A stretch of DNA of 64,000 nucleotides from NCBI RefSeq assembly GCF_037042905.1, contig NC_087262.1, forward strand, positions 25,936,001 through 26,000,000, given 5' to 3'. The notes under the pieces were generated by a model that saw only the letters and a list, made by a program, of their open reading frames with translations, was not told the DNA's origin and made no database searches. This DNA comes from Lytechinus pictus. Its lineage: Eukaryota; Echinodermata; Echinoidea; Temnopleuroida; Toxopneustidae. The position numbers and the translations under genes were made by a program. Shown one piece after another: positions 46,475-56,678 of the stretch; within the stretch, counting starts at the first letter, position 1; every line of letters begins with the position of its first letter.

Positions 46475-47433
46475 TGTCTCACCTGCATAGCAGAGTGAGA
46501 CTATAGGCGCCGCTTTTCCGACGGCGGCGACGGCGACGGCGGCGTCAACACCAAATCTTAACCTGAGGTTAAGTTTTTGAAATGACAGCATAACTTAGAA
46601 AGTATATGGACCTAGTTGATGAAACTTGGCCATAAGGTTAATCAAGTATTACCGAACATCCTGCCTGAGTTTCATGTCACATGACCAAGGTCAAAGGTCA
46701 TTTAGGGTCAATGAACTTAGACCATGTTGGGGGAATCAACATCAAAATCTTAACCTAAGGTTAAGTTTTTGAAATGTCATCATAAATTAGAAAATATATA
46801 TACCTAGTTCATGAAACTTATACATAAGGTTAATCAAGTATCACTGAACATCCTGCATGAGTTTCACGACACATGACCAAGGTCAAAGGTCATTTAGGGT
46901 CAATGAACTTTGGCCGAATTGGGGGTATCTGTTGAATTACCATCATAACTTTGAAAGTTTATGGATCTGATTCATGAAACTTGGACATAATAGTAATCAA
47001 GTATTACTGAACATCCTGTGCAAGTTTCAGGTCACATGATCAAGGTCAAAGGTCATTTAGGGTCAATGAACTTTGGCCAAATTGGGGTATTTGTTGAATT
47101 ACAGCCATAAATTTGAAAGTGTGTTGGTCTAGTTCATAAAACTTGGACATAAGAGTAATCAAGTATCACTGAACATCCTGTGCGAGTTTCAGGTCACATG
47201 ATCAAGGTCAAAGGTCATGTAAGGTCAAAGAACTTTGGCCACGTTGGGGGTATTTGTTGAATTGCCATCATATCTCTATAAGTGTATTGGTCTAATTCAT
47301 AAAACGTGGAAATACGAGTAACCAAGTATCACTGAACATCTTGTGCGAGTTATAGTAGTTTTCAAAATCAGCACTGCTGCTATATTGAATCGCGTGATGC
47401 AGGTGAGACGGCCAGAGGCATTCCACTTGTTTA
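46475..47433 (+). repeat. Family D repeat, copy 4
   Basis: Same orientation and layout as 39034-39992, with four AAGGTCAAAGGTCA sites (near 46688, 46879, 47042 and 47204). It faces copy 3 head-to-head across 147 bases. Confidence 0.85.
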
Positions 47434-47612
47434 TTTCCTTTTCGACCCTGAAGGGACACGTATAGAATAAAGAGAATACATAATTAGGTGAATTATATTC
47501 AAATGGCATGCTATGCCTAAAAAGGGCATTTGGCATCCCATCTTGATTAGGCCCTCCTACTGCTTGCCCCACTATCCCACCATAACCTACGTCATTTTAC
47601 TTACTAGTACAC

Positions 47613-47889
47613 AGGCGCGTAGCCAGGGGGGGGCGGTGGGGGCGGTCGCCCCCCCCCCCAAAAAAAAACGTCCCCAAAAAGAAAAAAAAAGAAAAAAAGA
47701 GAGGAGAAAAGGAAAAGCGAAGGGAAGAAAGGGAAAAGGGTAGCTTTGTGGGTTTTTTCTTTTTATTTTATTTTTTTCTCAAAAGAGAAACTCCTTCACT
47801 CTTGCTCTAAATTTCTATTTTTGCTTCCGCGCTGCGCGCGGTTAAATGACAATATTGCAGTTCTCCATTGTTTCCCCCACCCTTTCTTA
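47613..47889 (+). repeat. Family E repeat, copy 1 (GGCGCGTAGCCAGGGGG)
   Basis: Starts GGCGCGTAGCCAGGGG, has inverted G and C runs, an A/G-rich stretch, GTAGCTTTGTGGG, TTGCTCTAAATTT, then CTTCCGCGCTGCGCGCGG and GTTCTCCATTGTTTCCC. The direct repeat is at 51127-51414. Confidence 0.75.
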
Positions 47890-48420
47890 TTTGGTATCAT
47901 TTTACCCAGCAAGCATACATGCTCCCATTTTACCCAATATTGGGTAAACTGTTTTTAGAGTGTAAACATTATAATTTGTTTATTTTATCCCAAAGGTGCA
48001 TTTATGTTACTTTTTGACATACAAAATACTCCATCTTTTTTTATTGAAGAATGAGCAATTCCCAAACATGATAATTACTTCAAAGTCCATTGATTCCATG
48101 ACTATTTACATCAATTATGGTTATTTTTTTTTTTCACCCTCACAGTATTAATCAGATTTACAAACCTTGTGAATATGTTCGTCTGGTTCTTCGATGACCG
48201 TTACAGTCAGAGTCACAATTGTTGTCAATATTGCCCTTCTCCTCCTCGACATCATATTGATATTCACCATCCTCCTCCTCTTCCATCGTCTTCCTTCTCC
48301 TCAGGAATACTGCTCCAATGCTTCACCTTCTCCCCTCCAACTTCGTATCCCCTCCATCTCCTATAGTCATCATCCTTTCACCTCCTCGATCTGCCTTCTG
48401 CATGTTCTGCTTCCCTTCCT

Positions 48421-48530
48421 CTACCCATCCACCTTCTTCCCATTCTCCTCCTCCTTCTCTTTCTTCTCCCTCTTCTCAAAGGGGACGCCTGCGATCATGC
48501 AGTTGATGACGTCCCAGAGAGCAGGGCGAC
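48421..48530 (-). CDS. Unrecognised acidic-protein gene, terminal exon (E5)
   Basis: A good acceptor (TTTTTCTTTTGAG) is followed by two bases completing Gly, then RPALWDVINCMIAGVPFEKR, a K/E-rich stretch and a TAG stop at 48421-48423. It joins E4 in frame. WDVINCMIAG echoes IWNACDNIYQTG in E4. The antisense frame reads as hydrophobic and is an artefact of the acidic code. Confidence 0.5.
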
Positions 48531-48749
48531 CTCAAAAGAAAAAGACCAAGCTTAAAATGACAACCAGCCAATATACATCAGCTAGGTGATTTTCCTCATC
48601 TTATCTGACAGGGAGGCAGTATTAAAACATTCTGATAGCCTGAAAATAATCATGTATGGTCTAATAATGAAAACAATGAAAATTTACAACCGATTTAAAG
48701 ATTAAGAATGAGGGTCTTTAATGGTCTTTATCACAATCGTTATACCAAC

Positions 48750-48932
48750 CTGAAAGAGTATGATCTCCCGTTTCTTCACCATCGACCACGGTACATCCCT
48801 CATCGTCGTCCTTCTCATCCTTATTCTCTCCCATCACGATGTCATGTACGATCTGGAGTCCGGTTTGGTAGATGTTGTCGCATGCATTCCAGATGTCATC
48901 CAAGATATTAAAGTGGAAGTCATGATACTTTT
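48750..48932 (-). CDS. Unrecognised acidic-protein gene, exon E4
   Basis: Bounded by ACACCATCCAG acceptor and TTTCAG/GTTGG donor, 183 nt, frame open throughout: KYHDFHFNILDDIWNACDNI, TGLQIVHDIVMGENKDEKDD, then DEGCTVVDGEETGDHTLS. The KDEKDDDEG...GEETGDHTL end resembles EDEKDVDEEKD...GETEDRIL of exon E3, suggesting an exon duplication. Confidence 0.65.
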
Positions 48933-49365
48933 CTGGATGGTGTAATAACAAAAAATAATAATTCATTTGATAATGAATGGATTTTACGGTAGATGTATTC
49001 TACTAAAATGATAATTAATTTTATGTTTTAATGAAAAAAAGAGTGAAAAACATATTTAGATCAACAAAATAAGCTTAATACAATTATTTTATCAATGATT
49101 TATTTGGTCTGTGGACACATCTTGTCCTTTAAAATGATATCATTATATTTTCACTCCCTTGCTTTTATCTCCATCTTCCTTGTTTTCCTCTTAATTTCTT
49201 CTTCTTCTTTTTCTTATTCTCCTCCTCCTCCCTCCTCCTCCTCCTTCTTCTTCTTCTTCTTAATTCTCCTCCATTTCATTATTTTTTTCTTGCGATTTTA
49301 ATTTTTCCCTATTTCTTCCTGCTCTCTTTCTTTGTCTTATCTTTCAATTATTGAAATAAACAAAC

Positions 49366-49491
49366 CTAAGAGAATACGATCTTCTGTCTCTCCGGGGACA
49401 CCAACATCTTTCTCCTCGTCGACGTCCTTTTCATCCTCAATTGTGACATCATTTCCCACTGATGTGCTCGAGGGATAGATGGTGTCTTCAT
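49366..49491 (-). CDS. Unrecognised acidic-protein gene, exon E3
   Basis: Acceptor TTGATTAG, donor CTTAG/GTTTG, 126 nt. Encodes EDTIYPSSTSVGNDVTIEDE, then KDVDEEKDVGVPGETEDRIL. Starts and ends in the same phase as the neighbouring exons. Confidence 0.65.
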   Translation of the reverse strand: MKTPSIPRAHQWEMMSQLRMKRTSTRRKMLVSPERQKIVFS

Positions 49492-49925
49492 CTAATCAAT
49501 AAACAAAACTAATTTAATGTTTATACTCTACCTCCAATTGATTATGATTATACTCTCTAAATCTTTTAGACTAAATTTTTACCGTTTTGGAGTGAAAGTG
49601 TGGAAAGATGCACACTTTCATCTCAAAATAAGGTAAAATTTCATTCTTGAAAGATTGAAATCTCATACCATCAGGACTTGTCTTCACCTCATCTCACTCT
49701 TAGATGAGTGTGATTATAGCATGATTAAGGACCATATTAGCTCCTTTGTAGAGAGAAATGAAACTGGCATATCATTTCACTATTATTTTCCACATATTAA
49801 ATTTCATAGATTATCAAGAACGAAACACACACCCATATTCAACAAAATACAGAAACGAAAAGCAGGGGAGAAAGAGAGAAGAAATAACAGAGACAAAGAA
49901 AGGGGAAATGCAAAAAGAAACACAG

Positions 49926-49955
49926 AAAGGGAGAGAGAGAGAGAGAGAGAGAGAT
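49926..49955 (+). repeat. GA microsatellite
   Basis: A run of GA dinucleotides within an A/G-rich stretch of the intron between E2 and E3 of the acidic-protein gene. Confidence 0.85.
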
Positions 49956-50048
49956 GATGGCAAGTACAAAAGAGAGTGAAGCAAACAGAAAGAACGAACT
50001 TCTTCATAAAATCTTCATAATACGCGCTCAAAATTTAGAATAGCTCAC

Positions 50049-50195
50049 CTGACCAATCAGCGTCCATAATATTTGTAATCCTGTCAATGAAACCCCCCTT
50101 GACCACCACTGACTCTGAGCTAGCCATATTTCCACTGGACTCATCATCCGTTTCCTCGATAAGGTTCTCGACCTCCTTTTGAATGTTGACGGCAT
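50049..50195 (-). CDS. Unrecognised acidic-protein gene, exon E2
   Basis: Acceptor TACTTTAACAAG, donor TCAG/GTGAGC, 147 nt. Encodes AVNIQKEVENLIEETDDESS, then GNMASSESVVVKGGFIDRIT and NIMDADWS. No signal peptide, transmembrane segment or known domain was recognised. Confidence 0.65.
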
Positions 50196-50643
50196 CTTGT
50201 TAAAGTAAATAAATTTCAAAAAGTATGATATCATCCTACTTCACAACTATGATATATCAAAATGTTAAAATTGTCATCTCTTCCGAATAAAGTTTTAACT
50301 GAGGTGACCGTATTTAATATCATCGAATTAAGCATTACTCTCTCCCTCCCTCCCTACCCCTTAAAATCTTTCTTTTTTATATGTTGGATCTCACCAAGGA
50401 GATAAAATATATTTTCATGATTTCACTCTCACCTGCCATGCCTGCAGTTTGCCTTCATTAATTTAACATAATTTGTAAAAGTAATGTCTATTTTTTTCTG
50501 TAAAGCGCATTGCGGTTCTTTATAGGTCTATATTGCATTTAAACTCTTTATGCCGTCTCTTCTCGCTGTCATCGATTTTGTACTCTAAGTATAATGATAT
50601 ATGTACACATATTTTTAGGGGGGGGTTCTCTTTATATACTTAC

Positions 50644-50790
50644 ACATATTCTCTAGATACTCAAAGCCGGATACTGAAGTCTTGTCATCATCAATGATGG
50701 ATTCAACATCAGCATCGTGATACTCATCACTGCAATCGACGTCAGATGGAACCGATACGTCGTCATCGTCCTTATCGTTGATGAATCGAT
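50644..50790 (-). CDS. Unrecognised acidic-protein gene, most 5' exon found (E1)
   Basis: Acceptor TAATAACAG, consensus donor T/GTAAGT, 147 nt, open in one frame: RFINDKDDDDVSVPSDVDCS, DEYHDADVESIIDDDKTSVS, GFEYLENM. It has no start codon, so earlier exons must lie upstream on the minus strand; none was identified to 54 kb. All five exons (E1-E5) begin with two bases and, except the last, end with one base of a split codon, so any internal exon can be skipped or duplicated without frame change. The five together encode about 203 residues, about a third Asp/Glu. Function unknown; a calcium-binding, secreted or nuclear acidic protein are all possible. Introns contain CTT/CTC microsatellites. 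Confidence 0.65.
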
Positions 50791-51126
50791 CTGTTATTAG
50801 ATTAAACAAAAGAAATGCAAATTCTTTAATAAAAGTAAATAAACTTCCATGGGTTCATCCAAAGATTTTTTAAATCTTATATATTTCTTACTCTTCCCCT
50901 GCGCTACGTCTCTCTTTCTTTCAACCATCTAATTGCTCATTCTTCTGATTTTTCTTCCTACTTCTACCTTTTCTTCTTCTTCTTCTTCTTCATCATCTTC
51001 TTTTTTTTCTTGATCTTCTTTTTCTTTTTCCGAATTCTCTCTTCATCAACTCTATCTTCTGTTTTACTCCCTTCCTTTTTCTTCACATAAGACTTCAAAT
51101 TCACGGTGTCTATGGGTGCGTTTATC

Positions 51127-51414
51127 AGGCGCGTAGCCAGGGGGGGGGGGGGCGGTGGGGGCGGTCGCCCCCCCCCCAAAACGTCCCCAAAAAGAAAAAA
51201 AAGAAGGGGAAAAAGAGAGGAGAAAAGGACAAGCGAAGAGAGGAAAGGGAAGAAAGGTAGCTTTGTGGGTTTTTCTTTTTATTCTTTATTTTTTTTCTCA
51301 AAAAAGAAACTCCGTTACTCTTGCTCTAAATTTATATATATGAATTTTGCTTCCGCGCTGCGCGCGGTTAAATGACAATATTGCAGTTCTCCATTGTTTC
51401 CCTCACCCTTTCTC
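51127..51414 (+). repeat. Family E repeat, copy 2
   Basis: Direct repeat of 47613-47889 with the same order of landmarks; the internal A/G-rich stretch differs in length. Open frames over it are compositional. Confidence 0.75.
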
Positions 51415-53029
51415 TAACCCTGTTTTTCCACCTCAGCTATATGTGTTTCTTGCCCGTTAAAGTTCAAACGTATACATTAGGGCATGGAATTAGAGTAAGG
51501 TTAGGCCGAAGTATATGAAGTTATCTTTTTTTTTTATTGATCGCGCAACTTCTGGTCGGGTCGGCTCCTGGCGGGTAAAATCTTTATCTCAATTTCTGCC
51601 GTCACCTCCATATAGGCAACTTCTCCCGCTTTTCAGCTCATTACTAAACAACCATAATTTTGGGGCAAACAGGTTTCTAATTTAAAAAGAGGAAGGTATA
51701 AATTTCGTGTCGTATTAAATAAAAAAGTACAATATTTTTTTATCAAATTCTATTAAACTTCATATCATTTCCCTGCACATTCATCTCCTGTTTTGCGCCC
51801 TCAGATTGAAATTTTGAATGACAATTAAGTTTCTTTATCATTCAAAATGAAGCGCTTCAGGATAAGTCAAAGAAATTAGGCATCCTTTTTTTATATAATT
51901 TCAATAAATCACAGAAGTTTCAACTTTTTGCGCACTATTTTCCTTGTAATGAAGTTCAATAATCTTAGATAATCAATTGAATTAGAGCCGATGTGGTATT
52001 AGAGATATCTGCATTTGATGAAACGTCCGCACTTTAAAATTTCAGAGTTTCATTGCTCTGCGCGGGGAGGAATATCTTCCTCCCGGCATATACACTTCTC
52101 CTCTGTTTTGCGAATTAAAGATATGCACTGTCGCTAATTGTTTGTAATCAAATCTGATCTTTCCAAGGGAAGTATTCAATATATCTTAGAGAATTTCCTT
52201 TTCTCGGAACCTTTTTCTTTGAAAAAAATGATAAAACGCTTTAGCTTCCGCGCTTCGCGCGGGGTTATTATTACTTTAATTTCCTCCATTGTATTCCTTT
52301 TTTGTGCGTTCACAATCACTTTCGAAAACAAGGTTCAAAATCACAATATAGTCAACTGAATTGGAGCTGATATAGGTACTAGAGACAAGAGAGACGGCTC
52401 CTATTTTCATTTTAATTTATGAAACACCAAAAGCTTCGCGCTTCGCGGGTTAATAGAAACTGTTTCGCAATAATGAAAATTCGTCAATGATGATGATTTA
52501 ATTCATTTTTGCAGTTTGTTTTGTTGTTGTTTTATGTATTTATGCTCCTGACAGGGCACGTAGCATATTAGCATAATAAATAGAAAATTCCTTAAAGGGG
52601 CATTAATTTGAACTTGCCTTACAGTCTGTGCCTCCAGGATGGCAAAAATTCCACCATTTCCTGTAATATAAGCGCTCTCTATTTTGACGTTCGTGCCAAG
52701 CAATAAAAAAAGGTGTACATACTTTATCATGTTTTATTCTAAATGTGCATCAGGACTGTATAATTCATGAAATATCTTGGATATTATTATTGTTTTACAT
52801 TATAGGCAGATCGTGGGGGCGAAGCTTCCGACCCTTTGGCTTGTCCCATTGGCGGTGAAAAAAAAGTCGGAAAAAATACAGAAATGGGGCTAGGGATGGA
52901 AACACCTGCGACTGTTGGGGCGGTCATAATGATGATTGATGGGGGGGGGGGCAAAGATTTGACGTGACATTATTTTGATCAATGAAATACAACTACATCC
53001 AGAGTTATGTATACTGTGGCGTCATAATC
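51415..53029. other. Gene-free stretch with recurring CGCG hairpin words
   Basis: GCTTCCGCGCTTCGCGCGG at about 52242 and GCTTCGCGCTTCGCGGG near 52432 echo the CGCGCTGCGCGCGG of family E (about 51355), and a CTCTGCGCGGGGAGG lies near 52055. They suggest a decayed extension of family E. No supported exon. Confidence 0.4.
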
Positions 53030-53281
53030 ATGAAGGCTCGTGCGTCGTGACGTCACAATTAACATACGCATAGCAACGCGCTTCGTGTTCAAAGCTCAAA
53101 AGCCTATGCAAACTGAAGCATTACGAAAATAAATGAAACTTATAAAAATATATTTAAATTTGAACTGAATAGGTTTGAAATAAGTAAAATAAATAAAAAT
53201 GTTTACTGCTGCTATAATTCTGATGGAATTAAAAAGATATCGTGGACAGCAACATGACATACACGGCATCAATATATCAAG
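53030..53281 (+). promoter_or_regulatory. Candidate promoter and first exon with consensus donor
   Basis: A CpG-rich patch contains GTCGTGACGTCAC (a CRE-type site near 53047) and CATAGCAACGCG. About 200 bases on, AACATGACATACACGG starts a short frame that ends at a strong donor (CAAG/GTAAGTATAG at 53282). It could be exon 1 of the plus-strand gene ending at 55329, but the phases do not match directly, so an intermediate exon would be required. Confidence 0.25.
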
Positions 53282-53653
53282 GTAAGTATAGTACTTCTTG
53301 CAACAAAGGCCCTGAAGGTCGAATACATGCTTATTTGGTCTTGAGAAACTTAGCATAATTATAAATAACACTTCACATTGACCCTACCTTTCGTAGCAAA
53401 TACGTCAAATGGGGATGAAAGTTTTGATCAATCCATGATCGAGGACAGTGGCGTAAAAATGGAGGGGTCGGTGGGGAATGGAGCAAAAGTTCTAAAAAGA
53501 TGCAAGCGAGCAAAAAAATTGACTCATCATGTAAATATTTTAAAACAATAAAAATTGACTAGATTCTGACATAATATTCAAAATAAGTGTATAAGTATAT
53601 TATTTCAATATCCCCCTTCTTACTTTTTTTCTCATTTTCTTATCACGTTAAAC

Positions 53654-53714
53654 TTTTTTTTTCGGAGGGGGGGGGGGCTTGGTGTCACCTCCCCCCCCCC
53701 CTCCGAAAAAAAAA
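53654..53714. repeat. Perfect hairpin of T9-CGGAGG/G-run with its complement
   Basis: TTTTTTTTTCGGAGGGGG (continuing in G) faces the matching C run and CTCCGAAAAAAAAA across a loop of about 11 bases. The stem is about 24 bp. Confidence 0.75.
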
Positions 53715-53760
53715 TCGCCAATGATCGAGGATAATATAGGACTACATTGCCTCATAACAT

Positions 53761-53838
53761 CTTGATGATGATGATGATGATAAATGATGATGATAATGAT
53801 GACGATGATGATGATGGTGATGATGGTGATGATTGTCA
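53761..53838 (+). repeat. GAT microsatellite
   Basis: Interrupted GAT/GGT triplets over about 75 bases. Confidence 0.85.
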
Positions 53839-54049
53839 TTATAATACCTTTGTACTCCATGAATCCAGATTTGAGGATAATAATCTACAGTTAGCTCACA
53901 AGATCAGTACAAATGTAGTTTAGGCATATTATTGTTATTGAAAACATGTCTTTAAGAAAGGGGGGGGGGTAGATATAGGGACTCTCGAGACCATTGCCAA
54001 TTTAGCATGTGGACAAGGCCCCCATCGGGGTCGTTTTTATTCTGTTGGT

Positions 54050-54345
54050 TATAATTTGACCAATTGCCAACTCGTTTACTCACCATTTCGTCTAATAACC
54101 AGTTGGTCCAGTAGCCATTTAGTCCATATACCATTTGGTATAATCGGACTAAGTGTTAATTGTGTAAAATGACTGAAAGAACTGGTTATGAGACGAAATG
54201 GTCATAGGCGAAATGGTGATTAGACGAAGACAGTGATAATTGGACCAAGTGGTTATTGGACCAAATGGTACGGCATTAGACTAAATGAAAGTAGACCATG
54301 TGGTGAGTGGACGAGTTAGTGGCAGTAGACGAATTGGCAATTTAC
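54050..54345. repeat. Uninterrupted palindrome of the ATTTGGTCCAAT family
   Basis: Arms made of CCATTTCGTCTAATAACC / GGTTATGAGACGAAATGG-type units fold on a centre near 54160. It is the compact relative of the arms at 5855-5930 and 8395-8600 and ends about 85 bases before the splice acceptor of the next exon. Confidence 0.75.
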
Positions 54346-54431
54346 CATACCCTCACCGTTCCTTCATTTTCTGTAATCATCTGTATTATCTGTAATCATC
54401 GTTCATCATTTTTTCCCCTTAATTCTCTTAG

Positions 54432-55329
54432 GTATCCTGCTACAAAATTCGGGAATCTACATATACCGGGTGAGCACTATGTTCCTTCTGCATCACGTCT
54501 AGACAGAAGAACACCTTCAGATTACTTTTGTAAATCCTTACACGACATGCACGATAAGGATTACACAGGACTTGCCGTCGACAACCTAGCTTTACCAAAT
54601 ATACAACCAAAGACGAAATCAACCACAATAACTGCCACTACAGCCATCGTCAACCCTGTTCTTATTAGTCAATTGAAACCTTTTGATGGACAAGCAGGTG
54701 GCAAAATCAAAATGTTTGCTGATGGGGATGAACGGACCAGGCGTCTTTTTGGAAAGGGCCCACTTGATGATATGACGAAGAATGCTAACGGTAACCTCGG
54801 CGAGGACGGCGACCGTCTTGCGATGTTGCAGGATGAGATCGCGACTCCGAAAGACAAACGACGACTAGTCTTGGGGCAGATCCTCAAACTCGAAGAAAAG
54901 AAGCGTCGTTTCATTCGAAACACCCGGAACAACCAAGGGAAACTCCGGGTGGCCCGGCAAAAACGACACAAACTCGAAGACTTCAGTCATTCCAAGGTTG
55001 ATTTTCGACTTCAACAAGTTCTACAGCTCGAGAAGGAGAAGACTGACATGGAAGAGAAACTGGATAGATTCGAGGACATTGGAATAGCCCTTGCTATGCA
55101 AAAAGAAGAAAAACATCGACGTCTGCTTGAAACCATCGACAATGCCCCGGCGGCACTTTATCGCAAAGAGAGTGAATTATTTGAAGAGCGCCACCATGAA
55201 GAGGTTGTTCGCTATCAAGTTCTTTTCGGATTGTTTCTTACTCTCCTCGCTGTTCTTCTCATTACATACTTTTGTCGCTATGGTGACAAGGAGAAACCAA
55301 TAGCAAGCAAAGAAGGCATTTTCTATTAA
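54432..55329 (+). CDS. Terminal exon of an unrecognised coiled-coil single-pass membrane protein
   Basis: A strong acceptor (TTAATTCTCTTAG) precedes one base completing a codon, then 298 open codons to the TAA at 55327-55329. The translated part starts YPATKFGNLHIPGEHYVPSA. Residues of roughly 125-260 of the exon are Lys/Glu/Leu-rich and predicted coiled coil (LGQILKLEEKKRRFIR, LQQVLQLEKEKTDMEEKLDR, MQKEEKHRRLLETID). Near the end lies one hydrophobic segment, VLFGLFLTLLAVLLITYF, followed by a short charged tail ending EGIFY. The layout suggests a long helical region on one side of a membrane with a short tail on the other; topology is not certain. Codon use is even and there are no internal stops. 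Upstream exons were not found with confidence. I do not recognise the family. Confidence 0.75.
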
Positions 55330-55350
55330 ACCGTTATTAAAGCTCATGAG

Positions 55351-55356
55351 AATAAA
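55351..55356 (+). terminator. Polyadenylation signal of the coiled-coil membrane protein gene
   Basis: AATAAA begins 22 bases after the TAA stop. Confidence 0.65.
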
Positions 55357-56113
55357 CGCCATAATAATGTTGGATTGTTTTACGAAATGGTATTTCAGAT
55401 AAAAGAAAAAACATTTTTACCAACTTAAGCTGAAGATATTAGTATCAGAATTGATTCAATGATTTTAAGAGGATTTATTTCGCTTAGAGAAGGAAGATTC
55501 ATGCACTTCTATAATTTGTTTCGTTGCATCGTTCAATATACAGCTTCGGCATTGATATATAATGGTTATTATCACATAACAGATCTTACATGCTGTTCAT
55601 TTCATCCTAAAATACAAGAACTTGAAGAACAAAATGCGGACTCGTCAACTTGATCCTGCCATTTATAACTTAAAAAGTGACTTTGGAAATAGAAAACTTT
55701 CAAAATTGGTTTTAATGGACCATGTCTGTGAATATGTTATCATAAATAATTCTGAGATAGTTGGTATCTTTGAAAGAGAAATGAACCAGTAAAACCTCTA
55801 GCGAGAAGCGATTAATAACTCAATGTATTCATTGTGAAAAGTCTAAAAGTTATGAATGAAATAAACGAAATTAGATGATTTTACTTCGTAGATTCTCTCG
55901 TTCTCAGTATGTAATTCATGAAAATGGAGTCACTGATCCGTAACATGGTGAGATCAGCATCAAAATAAAAAAGTAAAAAATAAAATTATAGATATTTTAC
56001 TCCAGAGAATAATATTTATTGAAAATTACTTTAGCACATGATACGAATAGAGAGATTGGGGACTGGATGGGAGAGAGAGAAAGAAAGAGGGGAGATAGGG
56101 GGGGGGGGGGGGG
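55357..56113. other. Gene-free stretch
   Basis: AT-rich, ends in an AG-rich stretch and a 14-base G run (56100-56113). Nothing else recognised. Confidence 0.45.
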
Positions 56114-56678
56114 TTAAAGGGATACTCCAGGCTGAAGATTTTACAGAGCAAAATGCTAAAAATCTCATCAAAATCGGGTAGCAATTAATGAAGTAATTGA
56201 TTTTTAAAGATATGCATTATTCTGGTAAAACAATTCAAGGCATATCTTCATGAATATTCACTAGGTGGGCTTGTGATGTCAAATCCCCTCTTTCCTTTTC
56301 TTATCATGTTATTACATATTTCTTTTTTTCATAAATGTGTAAATGATGTGTCTCCATTATGATGAAAGAAGTTGCAGCGAGAAATAACTAATGCCTTTAA
56401 CCAGTTTTCAATCCAATTGTTTTAGTTCTTGGTAGAAAAAATTTGAATAAACCAAATGTCGTATAATAAAATACAAAAGAACAAGTGGGGATATGATATG
56501 ACATCATCAGCCCACCTAATGAATATTCATGAAGACATGCCTAGAACTGTTCACCTGAATAATGCAAATCTTTGAAATTCAATAACATCCGATTTCGATC
56601 AAATTTTCAGCATTTTGGTTAGTGAATTCTACTCTATTTATTGAGATAAAATATCTTCAGCCCGGAGAATCCCTTTAA
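56114..56678. repeat. TTAA-flanked MITE, family B, complete copy (565 bp)
   Basis: Ends TTAAAGGGATACTCCAGGCT and AGCCCGGAGAATCCCTTTAA, TTAA on both sides. Arms are inverted for over 200 bp (ATGAATATTCACTAGGTGGG and its inverse). Confidence 0.8.

Noticed and set aside
48160-48300. Minus-strand acidic frame MEEEEDGEYQYDVEEEK as a further exon
   Set aside because: The preceding sequence is purine-rich with no usable polypyrimidine tract, and the stop in E5 precedes it.
48194-48589. Plus-strand frame with a membrane-like segment (ALLLLDIILIFTILLLF)
   Set aside because: It overlaps the terminal exon of the minus-strand acidic gene and a CTC microsatellite, and an in-frame stop lies shortly upstream before the nearest acceptor; hydrophobicity is the mirror of acidic codons.
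53360-53460. Possible minus-strand exon ending AAAG/GTAGGG
   Set aside because: The only open frame ends in a phase that does not match the acidic gene and no acceptor could be assigned.
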